Source: Nocardioides furvisabuli
Lineage (GTDB): Bacteria; Actinomycetota; Actinomycetes; Propionibacteriales; Nocardioidaceae
Length of the DNA stretch: 64,000 nt
Direction: 5' to 3'
Assembly: GCF_021083185.1 (NCBI RefSeq)
Contig: NZ_JAIGQB010000002.1
Span: 248,001 to 312,000 of the forward strand
Shown: piece after piece, positions 34,808 to 42,310 of the stretch
How positions within the stretch are numbered: position 1 is the first letter of the stretch
Layout: every line of letters starts with the position of its first letter
Made by a program: the position numbers and the translations under genes
The notes under the pieces: model-generated
Told to the model about the DNA's origin: nothing
Database searches by the model: none
What the model saw: the letters and a program-made list of their open reading frames with translations, nothing else

Positions 34808-36276
34808 CGGCCCGCTCCTCCGCCCGCGGTCGTGGGACCCGGATCCTGCGACTCCGCCCACAGACGACGCAGCGCGTTGCCCAGCATGGCGCTGCGGTAG
34901 GCGGCACTGGCACGCTGGTCGCTCAGCGGGGTGCCCTCCCCGCGCAGCACCTCAGCAGCGTGCCCGACGGTCTCCTCGGTCCACGGACGGCCCTCGAGGG
35001 CCTGCTCGGTGGCCAGGGCGCGCAACGGCACGGCCGCCACGCCACCGAGCCCGATCCGGGCGCGTCGTACGACCTGGGCGCCGTCGTCGGCCGGGCCGAG
35101 GTCGAGGGCGAACGCCACCGCGACCGACGAGATGTCGTCGAAGCGGCGCTTGGCGATCTTGTGGAACGCCGTCACGGACGCGGTGGGCAGCGGCACCCGG
35201 ACGGCGCGGATCAGCTCGCCGGGTCGGCGTACGGTCTCGCGGTAGCCGGTGAAGTAGTCGGCCAGCGCCACCTCCCGCTCACCGTCGGCGTGGGCCAGGA
35301 CGAGGGAGGCGTCCAGCGCGAGCAGGACGGGGGCGGCGTCGCCGATGGGCGAGGCGGTGCCGAGGTTGCCTCCGAGCGTCGCGGCGTTGCGGATCAGCCG
35401 CGAGGCGAACTGCGGCACGAGCGCGTCGAGCAGCGGGACGCGGCCGCCCAGCCGCTGCTCGACCTCGGTGAGGGTGAGCGCGGCCCCGATCTCGACGACG
35501 TCGTCGCCGACCTCGAGCCTGCGCAGCTCGGCCAGCCGGTCGATGCCGACGACGAGGCGGTCGCGGCGACCCCGCAGGTTCACCTCGACGCCGTGGTCGG
35601 TCGCCCCGGCCACCGGGACGGCCGTGGGGTCGCCGGCCAGCAGCTCGAGGACCTCGGTGAGCGAGGAGGGACGCACGTAGCGCCCGCTGTCGTCGGACGC
35701 GTCGGTGACGACCGGGCCGGGCGCCGGTGCCGCGCAGCGCCCGGCGAGCGGGTCGTCGGCGGACGGCCCCTCGAGGGCGTACGCCGCGTCGCGGATCGGG
35801 CGGTAGCCGGTGCAGCGGCAGAGGTTGCCCGAGAGGGCGTGCAGGTCGAAGCCGTTGGGCCCGTGCTCCTCCTGCGGCTCCTGCCCCTCGTCGACGGGCG
35901 TGCGGTCGGGGCGGTAGAACTCCGCGGCCATGCTGCACACGAACCCGGGCGTGCAGTAGCCGCACTGGGAGCCGCCACGCTCGGCCATCTCGCGCTGCAC
36001 GGGGTGCAGCGCCTGCGGGGACCCGAGGCCCTCGGCCGTGATGACCTCCTGGCCCGCGAGCGCCACGCTCGCCGGCAGGCAGGAGTTGAGGGCGGTCCAG
36101 GTCGCTCCGTCACCGTCAGCGCCGGGGCGGGCGACCAGGACGGCGCACGCGCCGCACTCCCCCTCGGCGCAGCCCTCCTTGGCACCTGTCAGGCCCAGGC
36201 CGCGCAGGTAGTCGAGCAGGTTGACGTGCGGCCGGGCGGGCAGCGCGCGCTGCCGGCCGTTCACGTGCATCTCCAT
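34804..36276 (-). CDS. xdhA: Xanthine dehydrogenase, 2Fe-2S/FAD subunit
   Basis: The 490-aa protein combines the plant-type ferredoxin domain (GCAEGECGACAVLV with [2Fe-2S] cysteines, about residues 35-50), the second Fe-S domain (SQCGYCTPGFVCSM, GNLCRCTGYRPIRDA) and the FAD domain (PVAGATDHGVEVNLR, RNAATLGGNLGTASPIGDAAP). Electrons pass from Mo to FAD to NAD. The ATG at 36276 is preferred because TAGCCT lies 6 nt upstream; a GTG 6 nt earlier abuts that box. First gene of its operon. Confidence 0.94.
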
Positions 36277-36282
36277 CGTCAC

Positions 36283-36354
36283 AGGCTAGGTGCTCCTCGG
36301 GCAGGACCCGTGTGGTCGGGACTGGTCGCGGGCGGGTGGTCGTGCGGCTGGTCG
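36283..36354 (-). promoter_or_regulatory. xdhABC-guaD promoter with upstream TGGTCG iterons
   Basis: TAGCCT (36288-36283) is the predicted -10, 6 nt before the xdhA ATG. Four TGGTCG hexamers on the plus strand (at 36313, 36323, 36337 and 36349) lie upstream of the -35 position at 10-, 14- and 12-bp steps. They could bind a regulator. They lie in the 88-bp gap between rpiR and xdhA. Confidence 0.4.
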
Positions 36355-36364
36355 TGCGGGCGGC

Positions 36365-37216
36365 TCACTCGACCTCGCTCAGGTCCTGGTAGGTCCGGCT
36401 GATCCGTGCCGTACGCTCGGAGCCGGCGCGGCCCACGCGGCGCAGGACGCCGTCGGCGAGGACGCTGACCAGGCTCATCGCCGCGGCGTAGGAGTCGAAG
36501 GCCAGGCCGCTGTGCACCGGGCACTCGAGGAAGACCGTCGCGGCACCCGCGTGACCGGCGGCGGTCGGGTCGGCGACGAGGACGACCCCGGCCCCCGTGG
36601 CACCCGCCTGCTCCAGCAGCAGCGAGAACCCACGGGGCCGGCGCCGGAAGCCCATGAGCACCACGACGTCACGCGGCCCGAGGTCGGCGAGCTCCTCGCC
36701 GACCACCTGGCCGGGAAGGGGTGCCAGTCGGACGTCGGGGCGGACCTGCGCCAGCTGCTGGCGCAGGTGGAGCCCGACGACGTGGCCGTTGCGCCAGCCG
36801 ACGACGAGCACCCGCTCGGCGTCGGCCAGCAGCTCGACCGCACGGGTGATGGAGGGCTGGCCCAGGGCGACGGCGATCGCCGAGGCGTCCGACTGTGCCT
36901 GCTCCGCCGGGGTGCCGCCCGCGTCGACGCGGCGCGGCTCCCCCGCCGAGCGCAGCGAGCGCAGGTGGTCGCGCACCTCGTCGAAGCCCGCGAACCCGAG
37001 GCTGCGGAAGAGGCGGCTCATCGTGGCCTTGGACACCCCCGCCATGTCGGCCAGCTCCGAGGCACGGTAGGTCGCGAGGTCGTCGAGGTGCGCGAGCAGC
37101 GTGGCGGCGGCACGCTGCTCCTGCGGGGAGAGGTGGGCATGGTGCCGGGCGATCCGCTCGTCGATGCGCGGCCCCGCCGGGCCGTCGACCCCGGTCACGC
37201 TCACGCTCGCGCTCAT
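36365..37216 (-). CDS. RpiR/MurR-family transcriptional regulator
   Basis: The 283-aa protein has the N-terminal HTH-6 domain (LSPQEQRAAATLLAHLDDLATYRASELADMAGVSKATMSRLFRSLGF, about residues 30-75) and a C-terminal SIS domain (RVLVVGWRNGHVVGLHLRQQL, VVLMGFRRRPRGFSLLLEQA). RpiR regulators sense sugar phosphates or, in some cases, purine or allantoin intermediates. Its ATG overlaps the M20 hydrolase stop by one base (TGATG), so it is expressed with pucG and the hydrolase. It is the best candidate for the operator before pucG. Confidence 0.88.
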   Translation of the reverse strand: MSASVSVTGVDGPAGPRIDERIARHHAHLSPQEQRAAATLLAHLDDLATYRASELADMAGVSKATMSRLFRSLGFAGFDEVRDHLRSLRSAGEPRRVDAGGTPAEQAQSDASAIAVALGQPSITRAVELLADAERVLVVGWRNGHVVGLHLRQQLAQVRPDVRLAPLPGQVVGEELADLGPRDVVVLMGFRRRPRGFSLLLEQAGATGAGVVLVADPTAAGHAGAATVFLECPVHSGLAFDSYAAAMSLVSVLADGVLRRVGRAGSERTARISRTYQDLSEVE

Positions 37217-38463
37217 CACCCGGCCTCCACCGCGGCGGCCACCTCGAGCACGGCGCGCTCGAGGGCGACCAGGCCGGCCTCGACGTCCACCTCGCGCACG
37301 TCCTCGTCGGGGTGGTGGCTGATGCCGTCGGCGCACCTCACGAAGAGCATCCCGATGTCGGTCACCGACGCCATGACCATCGCGTCGTGGCCGGCCCGGC
37401 TCCACAGGTCCATCGGCGCGTCGTCGCCCGTGGCGCGGATGCCCGCGGCGACGGCCCGCTGCAGCCAAGGAGCGCAGGGGGCGGAGTCGGCGCGGTGGGC
37501 CTCGACCACGTCGAGCTCGAGATTGCGCCGCCCGCAGATCTCATCCAGCACGCGCTCGAGCTCGGCCCACGTCGCGTCGCGCTCGACGTCGGCCTCGGCG
37601 CGCAGGTCGAGGCTGATCACCGCGCGACCGGGGATCACGTTGACCGCACCGGGCGAGACCTCGATGCGGCCGACGGTGGCGATGCAGTCGCGCTCGCGGG
37701 CGACCCTCTCGATGGCCACGACGGCCTCGGACGCGCCCACCAGCGCGTCGCGACGCCGGGCGTACGGCGTCCCGCCGGCGTGCCGGGCCTCGCCGGTGAA
37801 GACCAGCCGGAAGCGTCGCGCGCCCGCGATCGAGGTGACGTTGCCCAGGGAGGCTCCCGCGGCCTCGAGGTAGGGGCCCTGCTCGATGTGCGCCTCGAGG
37901 TAGCCGACCATGCTGGCGGGGTCCCGGGCCGCGTCACCCACCGCACGCGGGTCGAGGCCGAAGTCGAGGAAGGCCTGGTGCAGCGTGGTGCCGTCGCGGT
38001 CGCGCAGGTCCCAGTCGGCCTCGTCCCACAGCCCGGCGACCGCCTTGCTCCCCAGCAGCGCGGAGCCGAACCGGGTGCCCTCCTCGTCGCTGAACGCCAC
38101 CACCTCCAGCGCGAACGGCAGCCCGCCGACCCGGTCACCCAGCCGGTCGAGCACCTCGACGGCCATGAGGACGCCGAGCATGCCGTCGAAGCTGCCGGCG
38201 TCGGGCACGGTGTCGACGTGCGAGCCGAGCACGAGCGCCGGCAGGCCGGGGCGACGACCCTCGCGGCGGCCCCACTGGTTGCCGGCGGCGTCCTGCCAGG
38301 TGGAGGTGGCGCCGCCTGCCTGCAGCCACCCGGCCACGGCCTGGTTGGCCCGGGCGTGCTCGGGCGTCAGGTGGGTGCGCTCCAGGACACCGGGGCGGGC
38401 GCTGATCAGGTCGAGCTCGGCGCAGCGGTCGAGCACTCGCGCGGCACCGGCTGGCCCGCTCAT
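37216..38463 (-). CDS. allC: M20-family allantoate amidohydrolase-like (ureidoglycolate/N-carbamoyl type)
   Basis: The 415-aa protein belongs to the AllC/UAH/hydantoinase-related M20 group. Metal ligands are visible in LGSHVDTVPDAGSFDGMLG, FSDEEGTRFGSALLGSKA, EAHIEQGPYLEAAG and the C-terminal HHPDEDV. The lid domain includes EARHAGGTPYARRRDAL. Given PucG next to it, allantoate amidohydrolase (giving ureidoglycine) is the likely role, but ureidoglycolate amidohydrolase or N-carbamoyl-amino-acid hydrolase cannot be excluded. Its ATG overlaps the pucG stop (ATGA). Confidence 0.82.
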   Translation of the reverse strand: MSGPAGAARVLDRCAELDLISARPGVLERTHLTPEHARANQAVAGWLQAGGATSTWQDAAGNQWGRREGRRPGLPALVLGSHVDTVPDAGSFDGMLGVLMAVEVLDRLGDRVGGLPFALEVVAFSDEEGTRFGSALLGSKAVAGLWDEADWDLRDRDGTTLHQAFLDFGLDPRAVGDAARDPASMVGYLEAHIEQGPYLEAAGASLGNVTSIAGARRFRLVFTGEARHAGGTPYARRRDALVGASEAVVAIERVARERDCIATVGRIEVSPGAVNVIPGRAVISLDLRAEADVERDATWAELERVLDEICGRRNLELDVVEAHRADSAPCAPWLQRAVAAGIRATGDDAPMDLWSRAGHDAMVMASVTDIGMLFVRCADGISHHPDEDVREVDVEAGLVALERAVLEVAAAVEAG

Positions 38464-39680
38464 CCGGCGTACACCTCGCGGGCGGCACCCGTGCCGCCAC
38501 CGGCGGTGACCGCCGCGCCCGCCTCGCGGAGCACCTGCTCGAGGGTGGCCAGCGTGGTGAGCACCGCGTCCCGCCGCGCGTTCCAGCCCATCGTGCCGAT
38601 CCGCCAGACCCGGCCGTGCAGCGGACCGAACGAGGTGCCGATCTCGATGCCGTAGTCGGTGAGCATGCCGGCGCGCACGGCGTCACCGTCGACGCCGTCG
38701 GGGATCTCCACCGCCACCACGTTGTGCATCTTGTGGGCCTGGTCGCCGAAGACGCTGAGGCCCAGGCCCTGCACCCCGGCGAGCATCGCAGCTCCGTGGA
38801 GCCGGTGCCGCTCGACCGACTCGTCGAGGCCCTCGTCGAGGAGCACGCGGGCGCACTCGCGCGCGCCGTAGAGCATGGTCGTGGCCTCGGTGTGGTGGTT
38901 GAGCCGGCGCGGGCCCCAGTAGTCGATGAGCATCGCGAGGTCGAGGTAGTTGCTGGCGATGCGCGTGCCGCGCGCCGTGTCGCGGTCCTCGCGGATGCCC
39001 GCCTCGACGTGGCGGCGCCCCTGGACGAGCTCCACGGCACGCGGCGACACGGTGATGGGAGCGCTGCCCGACGGGCCGCCGAGGCACTTCTGCAGACCGG
39101 CGGTCACCACGTCCAGGCCCCACGCGTCGGTCGCCAGCTCGTTGCCCCCCAGGCTAGCCGTGGCGTCGCAGTAGACGATCACGTCGTCCCCGGCCAGGGC
39201 CTCGGCCAGGCCCGCCAGCGGCTGGTTCATCGTGGTGGAGGTGTCACCCTGCACGAGGGCGAGGACCTTGGGCCGGACCCGGGCGACCGCGGACGTGATC
39301 TCCTCGACGTCGAAGACCTCTCCCCAGGGGCGCTCGATGGTGTGCACCTCGGCGCCGCACCGCTCCCCGATCTCGCGGAGCAGGTGGCCGAAGCGGCCGA
39401 AGACCGGGACGAGCAGGCGGTCGCCGGGCTCGAGCAGGCTCACCAGCGCGGCCTCGATACCGGCGCGCGAGGTGCCGTCGACGAGGAACGTCTGCTCGTT
39501 GGCGGTGCGGAAGACCCGGCGGTAGAGGTCCATCGTGTCGTTCATCCAGCCCGTCATCGCCGGGTCGAACTGCCCGACGAGCTGCTGCGACATCGCCTGG
39601 AGCACCCGGGGGTGGGCCGTGATCGGACCGGGCCCCATCAGCAGGCGGGGCGGCGGCACGAGCGGCGGGGACGACGTCAT
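38460..39680 (-). CDS. pucG: (S)-ureidoglycine-glyoxylate aminotransferase
   Basis: The 406-aa PLP-dependent fold-type I protein matches B. subtilis PucG: LLMGPGPITAHPRVLQAMSQQLVGQFDPAMT at the N-terminus (motif MGPGPI), DGTSRAGIEAAL, the PLP Asp region VYCDATASLGGNELATDAWG and the PLP-Lys in AGLQKCLGGPSGSAPI. PucG transfers the amino group of ureidoglycine to glyoxylate to give oxalurate and glycine. The ATG has TAGCAT 6 nt upstream and an inverted repeat just before it. First gene of pucG-allC-rpiR. Confidence 0.9.
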   Translation of the reverse strand: MTSSPPLVPPPRLLMGPGPITAHPRVLQAMSQQLVGQFDPAMTGWMNDTMDLYRRVFRTANEQTFLVDGTSRAGIEAALVSLLEPGDRLLVPVFGRFGHLLREIGERCGAEVHTIERPWGEVFDVEEITSAVARVRPKVLALVQGDTSTTMNQPLAGLAEALAGDDVIVYCDATASLGGNELATDAWGLDVVTAGLQKCLGGPSGSAPITVSPRAVELVQGRRHVEAGIREDRDTARGTRIASNYLDLAMLIDYWGPRRLNHHTEATTMLYGARECARVLLDEGLDESVERHRLHGAAMLAGVQGLGLSVFGDQAHKMHNVVAVEIPDGVDGDAVRAGMLTDYGIEIGTSFGPLHGRVWRIGTMGWNARRDAVLTTLATLEQVLREAGAAVTAGGGTGAAREVYAG

Positions 39681-39686
39681 CCCCGC

Positions 39687-39720
39687 ATGCTACTGAAACT
39701 CGCGTTTCAGCGTTGTTTCA
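39687..39720 (-). promoter_or_regulatory. pucG promoter with TGAAAC/GTTTCA operator
   Basis: TAGCAT (39692-39687) is the predicted -10, 6 nt before the pucG ATG. Directly upstream, the perfect inverted repeat CTGAAAC-N4-GTTTCAG (39693-39710) fills the 17-bp spacer, and a third half-site GTTTCA lies at 39715-39720. The TGA at 39707-39709 is the allantoinase stop. The A/T-rich palindrome stands out in this GC-rich window and is typical of repressor sites. RpiR-family operators with TGAAA/TTTCA halves are known. Confidence 0.6.
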
Positions 39721-41071
39721 TCTGCGTCACGCCTCGCGCGCCGGGACGGACGAGGAGCCGTCCGGTCCGCTGCGTGGGTTCGTCGCGGTGGAGCAGCTCG
39801 CCTCGGAGGACGGTCGTGGTGACCGACCCGGCCAGCGACCGGCCGTCGTAGGCCGAGATCGGGTTGCGGTGCGCCAGCCGGGTCACGTCGACGTCGGTGG
39901 TCGCCGCCTCGTCGAGCACCACGAGGTCGGCATCGGCGCCGACCTCGATCCGGCCCTTGGCGCCCAGGCCGACCAGGTCGGCCGTCGCTCGCGACATCCA
40001 GCGGCTCACCACCTCCGGCCCGATCCCGCGACGGCGCGCCTCGTCCACCACGGCGGTGAACCCGACCTGGAGCCCGGCGATGCCGCCCCAGGCCTGCTGC
40101 AGGTCACCGTCGCCCCGCCCCTTCTCCGCCGCGGTGGCCGGCGAGTGGTCGGTGACGACCATGTCGACCACCCCCTGGAGGAGGCCCTGCCACAGCGCGT
40201 CGCGGTTGCCCGCGTCGCGGATCGGCGGACAGCACTTGAACGCCGGTGCGGCGTCGGGCAGCGCCTCGGCGTCGAAGCAGAGGTAGTGCGGACAGGTCTC
40301 GACGGTGACGGCCAGGCCCTCGGCCCGCGCGTCGGCGAGCAGGTCGAGCGCGCGGGCGCTCGAGAGGTGCAGCACGTGCACCCGGGCGCCGCTCTCCCGC
40401 GCACCCTCGATGACCCGACCGACGGCCTCGGTCTCGGCCCGGTCGGGCCGCGACAGCAGGAAGTCGGCGTACGCCCGGCTCGGCGGGTGGGGCGCCGCAT
40501 CCAGGACGTCGGCGTCCTCGGCGTGCACCACCATCAGCGCCCCGAGGTCGGCCACGCGGGCCAGGGCGGCGCGGAAGCCGGCTGGGTCGAGCGGGGGGAA
40601 CTCGTCGACGCCGGAGGGCGACAGGAAGCACTTGAAGCCGAAGACACCGGCCTCCCAGAGCGGCTCGAGGTCGTCGAGGTTGCCGGGCACCGCGCCGCCC
40701 CACAGCCCGACGTCGACGGCGAGCTGGGTGTCGGCGGCCGCGCGCTTGGCGACCAGTCCCGCGAGCGTCGTGGTCGGCGGCACGGAGTTGAGCGGCATGT
40801 CGACCAGCGTCGTGACGCCACCCAGCGCGGCGGCCCGGGTGGCGGTCGCGAAGCCCTCCCACTCGGTGCGGCCGGGCTCGTTCACGTGCACGTGGGTGTC
40901 GACCACCCCGGGAAGCACGATCGACGACGCTCCCACGCGCAGCACCTCGCCCGTCACGGGGTGGTCGACCGGGGCCACCGACCGCACGACACCGTCCGCC
41001 AGCAGCAGCGTCGCGGGGCGTACGCCGTCGCCGACGAGCACCCGGTCGGCGACCACGGCGTCGAGGCGCAT
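39707..41071 (-). CDS. allB: Allantoinase
   Basis: Hydrolyses allantoin to allantoate. The 454-aa cyclic amidohydrolase shows LPGVVDTHVHVNEPGRTEWEG (zinc HxH and following residues), TTLVDMPLNSVPPTT, the carbamylated Lys region GVFGFKCFLSPSGVDEFP, MVVHAEDADV, VHVLHLSSARAL, ETCPHYLCF and VTDHSPATAAEK. These features separate AllB from dihydroorotase. The ATG overlaps the uricase stop by one base (TGATG). It ends 26 bp before pucG. Confidence 0.94.
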   Translation of the reverse strand: MRLDAVVADRVLVGDGVRPATLLLADGVVRSVAPVDHPVTGEVLRVGASSIVLPGVVDTHVHVNEPGRTEWEGFATATRAAALGGVTTLVDMPLNSVPPTTTLAGLVAKRAAADTQLAVDVGLWGGAVPGNLDDLEPLWEAGVFGFKCFLSPSGVDEFPPLDPAGFRAALARVADLGALMVVHAEDADVLDAAPHPPSRAYADFLLSRPDRAETEAVGRVIEGARESGARVHVLHLSSARALDLLADARAEGLAVTVETCPHYLCFDAEALPDAAPAFKCCPPIRDAGNRDALWQGLLQGVVDMVVTDHSPATAAEKGRGDGDLQQAWGGIAGLQVGFTAVVDEARRRGIGPEVVSRWMSRATADLVGLGAKGRIEVGADADLVVLDEAATTDVDVTRLAHRNPISAYDGRSLAGSVTTTVLRGELLHRDEPTQRTGRLLVRPGARGVTQMKQR

Positions 41072-41976
41072 CAGCAGAACCCGGTGACCGAGGCCCACGC
41101 GGCCGGCGCGGGCGGCTGCCCCTCCCGGGTCAGGCTGGCCTCGATCAGCCCGTAGGGGCGGTCGGCGGCGAAGAAGACCTCTCCCGGGTTGTCGAGGCCG
41201 AAGGGACCGAGGTCGACCAGGAAGTGGTGCTTGTTGGGGCAGGAGATGCGGATCTCGACGATCTCGGGATGTGCCTCCAGCACGGCGCGGCCCATCGCGT
41301 GCACCGTCTGCTGGAGCGCCAGCGAGTGCACCTCGGCGAAGGTGGCGAGCAGCAGCGCCTCGACCGAGGCGTGGAGGGCGTCGTGGTCACGCGCGGGATC
41401 GGCGTCGGCGTAGCGCCACCACGCGGTCACCGACGTCGAGAGCACGCGGTCGTCGGTGTCGGCGAGCGTGGTGAAGCGGTCGCGCGGGAACCCGTGGAAC
41501 TCCGAGCCGGTGGTCTTGAGCACCGTGCAGTCCCGGAGTCCGGCGAGCACCGTGGTGCCGTCCTCGTCGACGTGGACCAGGGCCGTACGCGTGGAGCGAC
41601 CGTTGCGGACGAAGGCGTGGTCGTGCGGACCGTCGCCGGTCACGATGCGGTCCCATGCGTACTGCTCGGCCGACCAGCGACCACCCGTCACCCAGTCGAG
41701 CTCGGTGAAGTGCGCGGCCAGGCGCAGCAGGAACGCCTCGGGACTCACCACCCCGTGCTCACGGGCGAAGGCGTACACGGTGTTCTTCTGCGTGTCGGTG
41801 GCCACCACCCGCCCGTTGTCACCCTCGGTGTGCGCGGCCTCGAAGTCGCCGCGCAGCTGGCTGGTGACGTTGAGGTCGGCGAGGGTGTGCACCGGGGAGT
41901 CACGGGTGACGCGCACCAGCCGGCACTCGGCCTTGCCGTACTGGTTGTCCCCCAGGACGATCCGCTGCTCGCTCAC
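41071..41976 (-). CDS. pucL: Urate oxidase (cofactor-free uricase)
   Basis: Oxidises urate to 5-hydroxyisourate. The 301-aa protein has the T-fold features: LGDNQYGKAECRLVRVTRD with the catalytic Lys region, VVATDTQKNTVYAFAREHG with the catalytic Thr, VLKTTGSEFHGFPRDRFTTL, and the C-terminal NKHHFLVDLGPFGLDNPGEVF. Unlike fungal uricases no C-terminal peroxisomal signal is present. GTG start 2 nt before the HIU hydrolase stop ends; the two are tightly packed. Confidence 0.95.
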   Translation of the reverse strand: MSEQRIVLGDNQYGKAECRLVRVTRDSPVHTLADLNVTSQLRGDFEAAHTEGDNGRVVATDTQKNTVYAFAREHGVVSPEAFLLRLAAHFTELDWVTGGRWSAEQYAWDRIVTGDGPHDHAFVRNGRSTRTALVHVDEDGTTVLAGLRDCTVLKTTGSEFHGFPRDRFTTLADTDDRVLSTSVTAWWRYADADPARDHDALHASVEALLLATFAEVHSLALQQTVHAMGRAVLEAHPEIVEIRISCPNKHHFLVDLGPFGLDNPGEVFFAADRPYGLIEASLTREGQPPAPAAWASVTGFC

Positions 41977-41977
41977 C

Positions 41978-42298
41978 TCAGCTCCCTCGGTAGGTGGTGT
42001 AGGCGAACGGCGCCAGCAGCACCGCCACGTGGTGGTGCTCCCCCGGTGCCACGTCGAAGGCGACGACGACCTCGGGGTAGAAGGTGTCGCGGTCCTGCGC
42101 GGCGAAGTAGGCGCCGGAGCCCACGACCAGGGTGTGCCGACCCGGGGCGACCTGGCCCTCGAACCGCACCCGGCCGTCGTCGTCGGCCCGGGTGTCGGCG
42201 ACGGTCGCGCCGTCGGCGTCGAGCAGCCGCAGGCCGATGCCTGCGGCGGGCCGGCCGCGCGCGGAGTCGAGCACGTGGGTCGAGCAGGTGCTGGTCAT
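41978..42298 (-). CDS. hiuH: 5-Hydroxyisourate hydrolase (transthyretin-like)
   Basis: The 106-aa protein is a complete HIU hydrolase: STHVLDSARGRPAAGIGLRL at the N-terminus, GRVRFEG, TFYPEVVVAFDV and the C-terminal tetrapeptide YRGS, all diagnostic of the TTR-like enzyme that turns HIU into OHCU. Its ATG has TAGCAT 6 nt upstream; the TAG of that box is also the stop codon of the amidase fusion gene. It starts hiuH-pucL-allB. Confidence 0.95.
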   Translation of the reverse strand: MTSTCSTHVLDSARGRPAAGIGLRLLDADGATVADTRADDDGRVRFEGQVAPGRHTLVVGSGAYFAAQDRDTFYPEVVVAFDVAPGEHHHVAVLLAPFAYTTYRGS

Positions 42299-42304
42299 GG
42301 GCGG

Positions 42305-42310
42305 ATGCTA
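42305..42310 (-). promoter_or_regulatory. Predicted -10 box overlapping the amidase stop codon
   Basis: TAGCAT on the minus strand is built on the amidase stop codon TAG (42310-42308) and lies 6 nt before the hiuH ATG. The same hexamer serves pucG. A leaderless hiuH-pucL-allB transcript is predicted. Confidence 0.4.
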
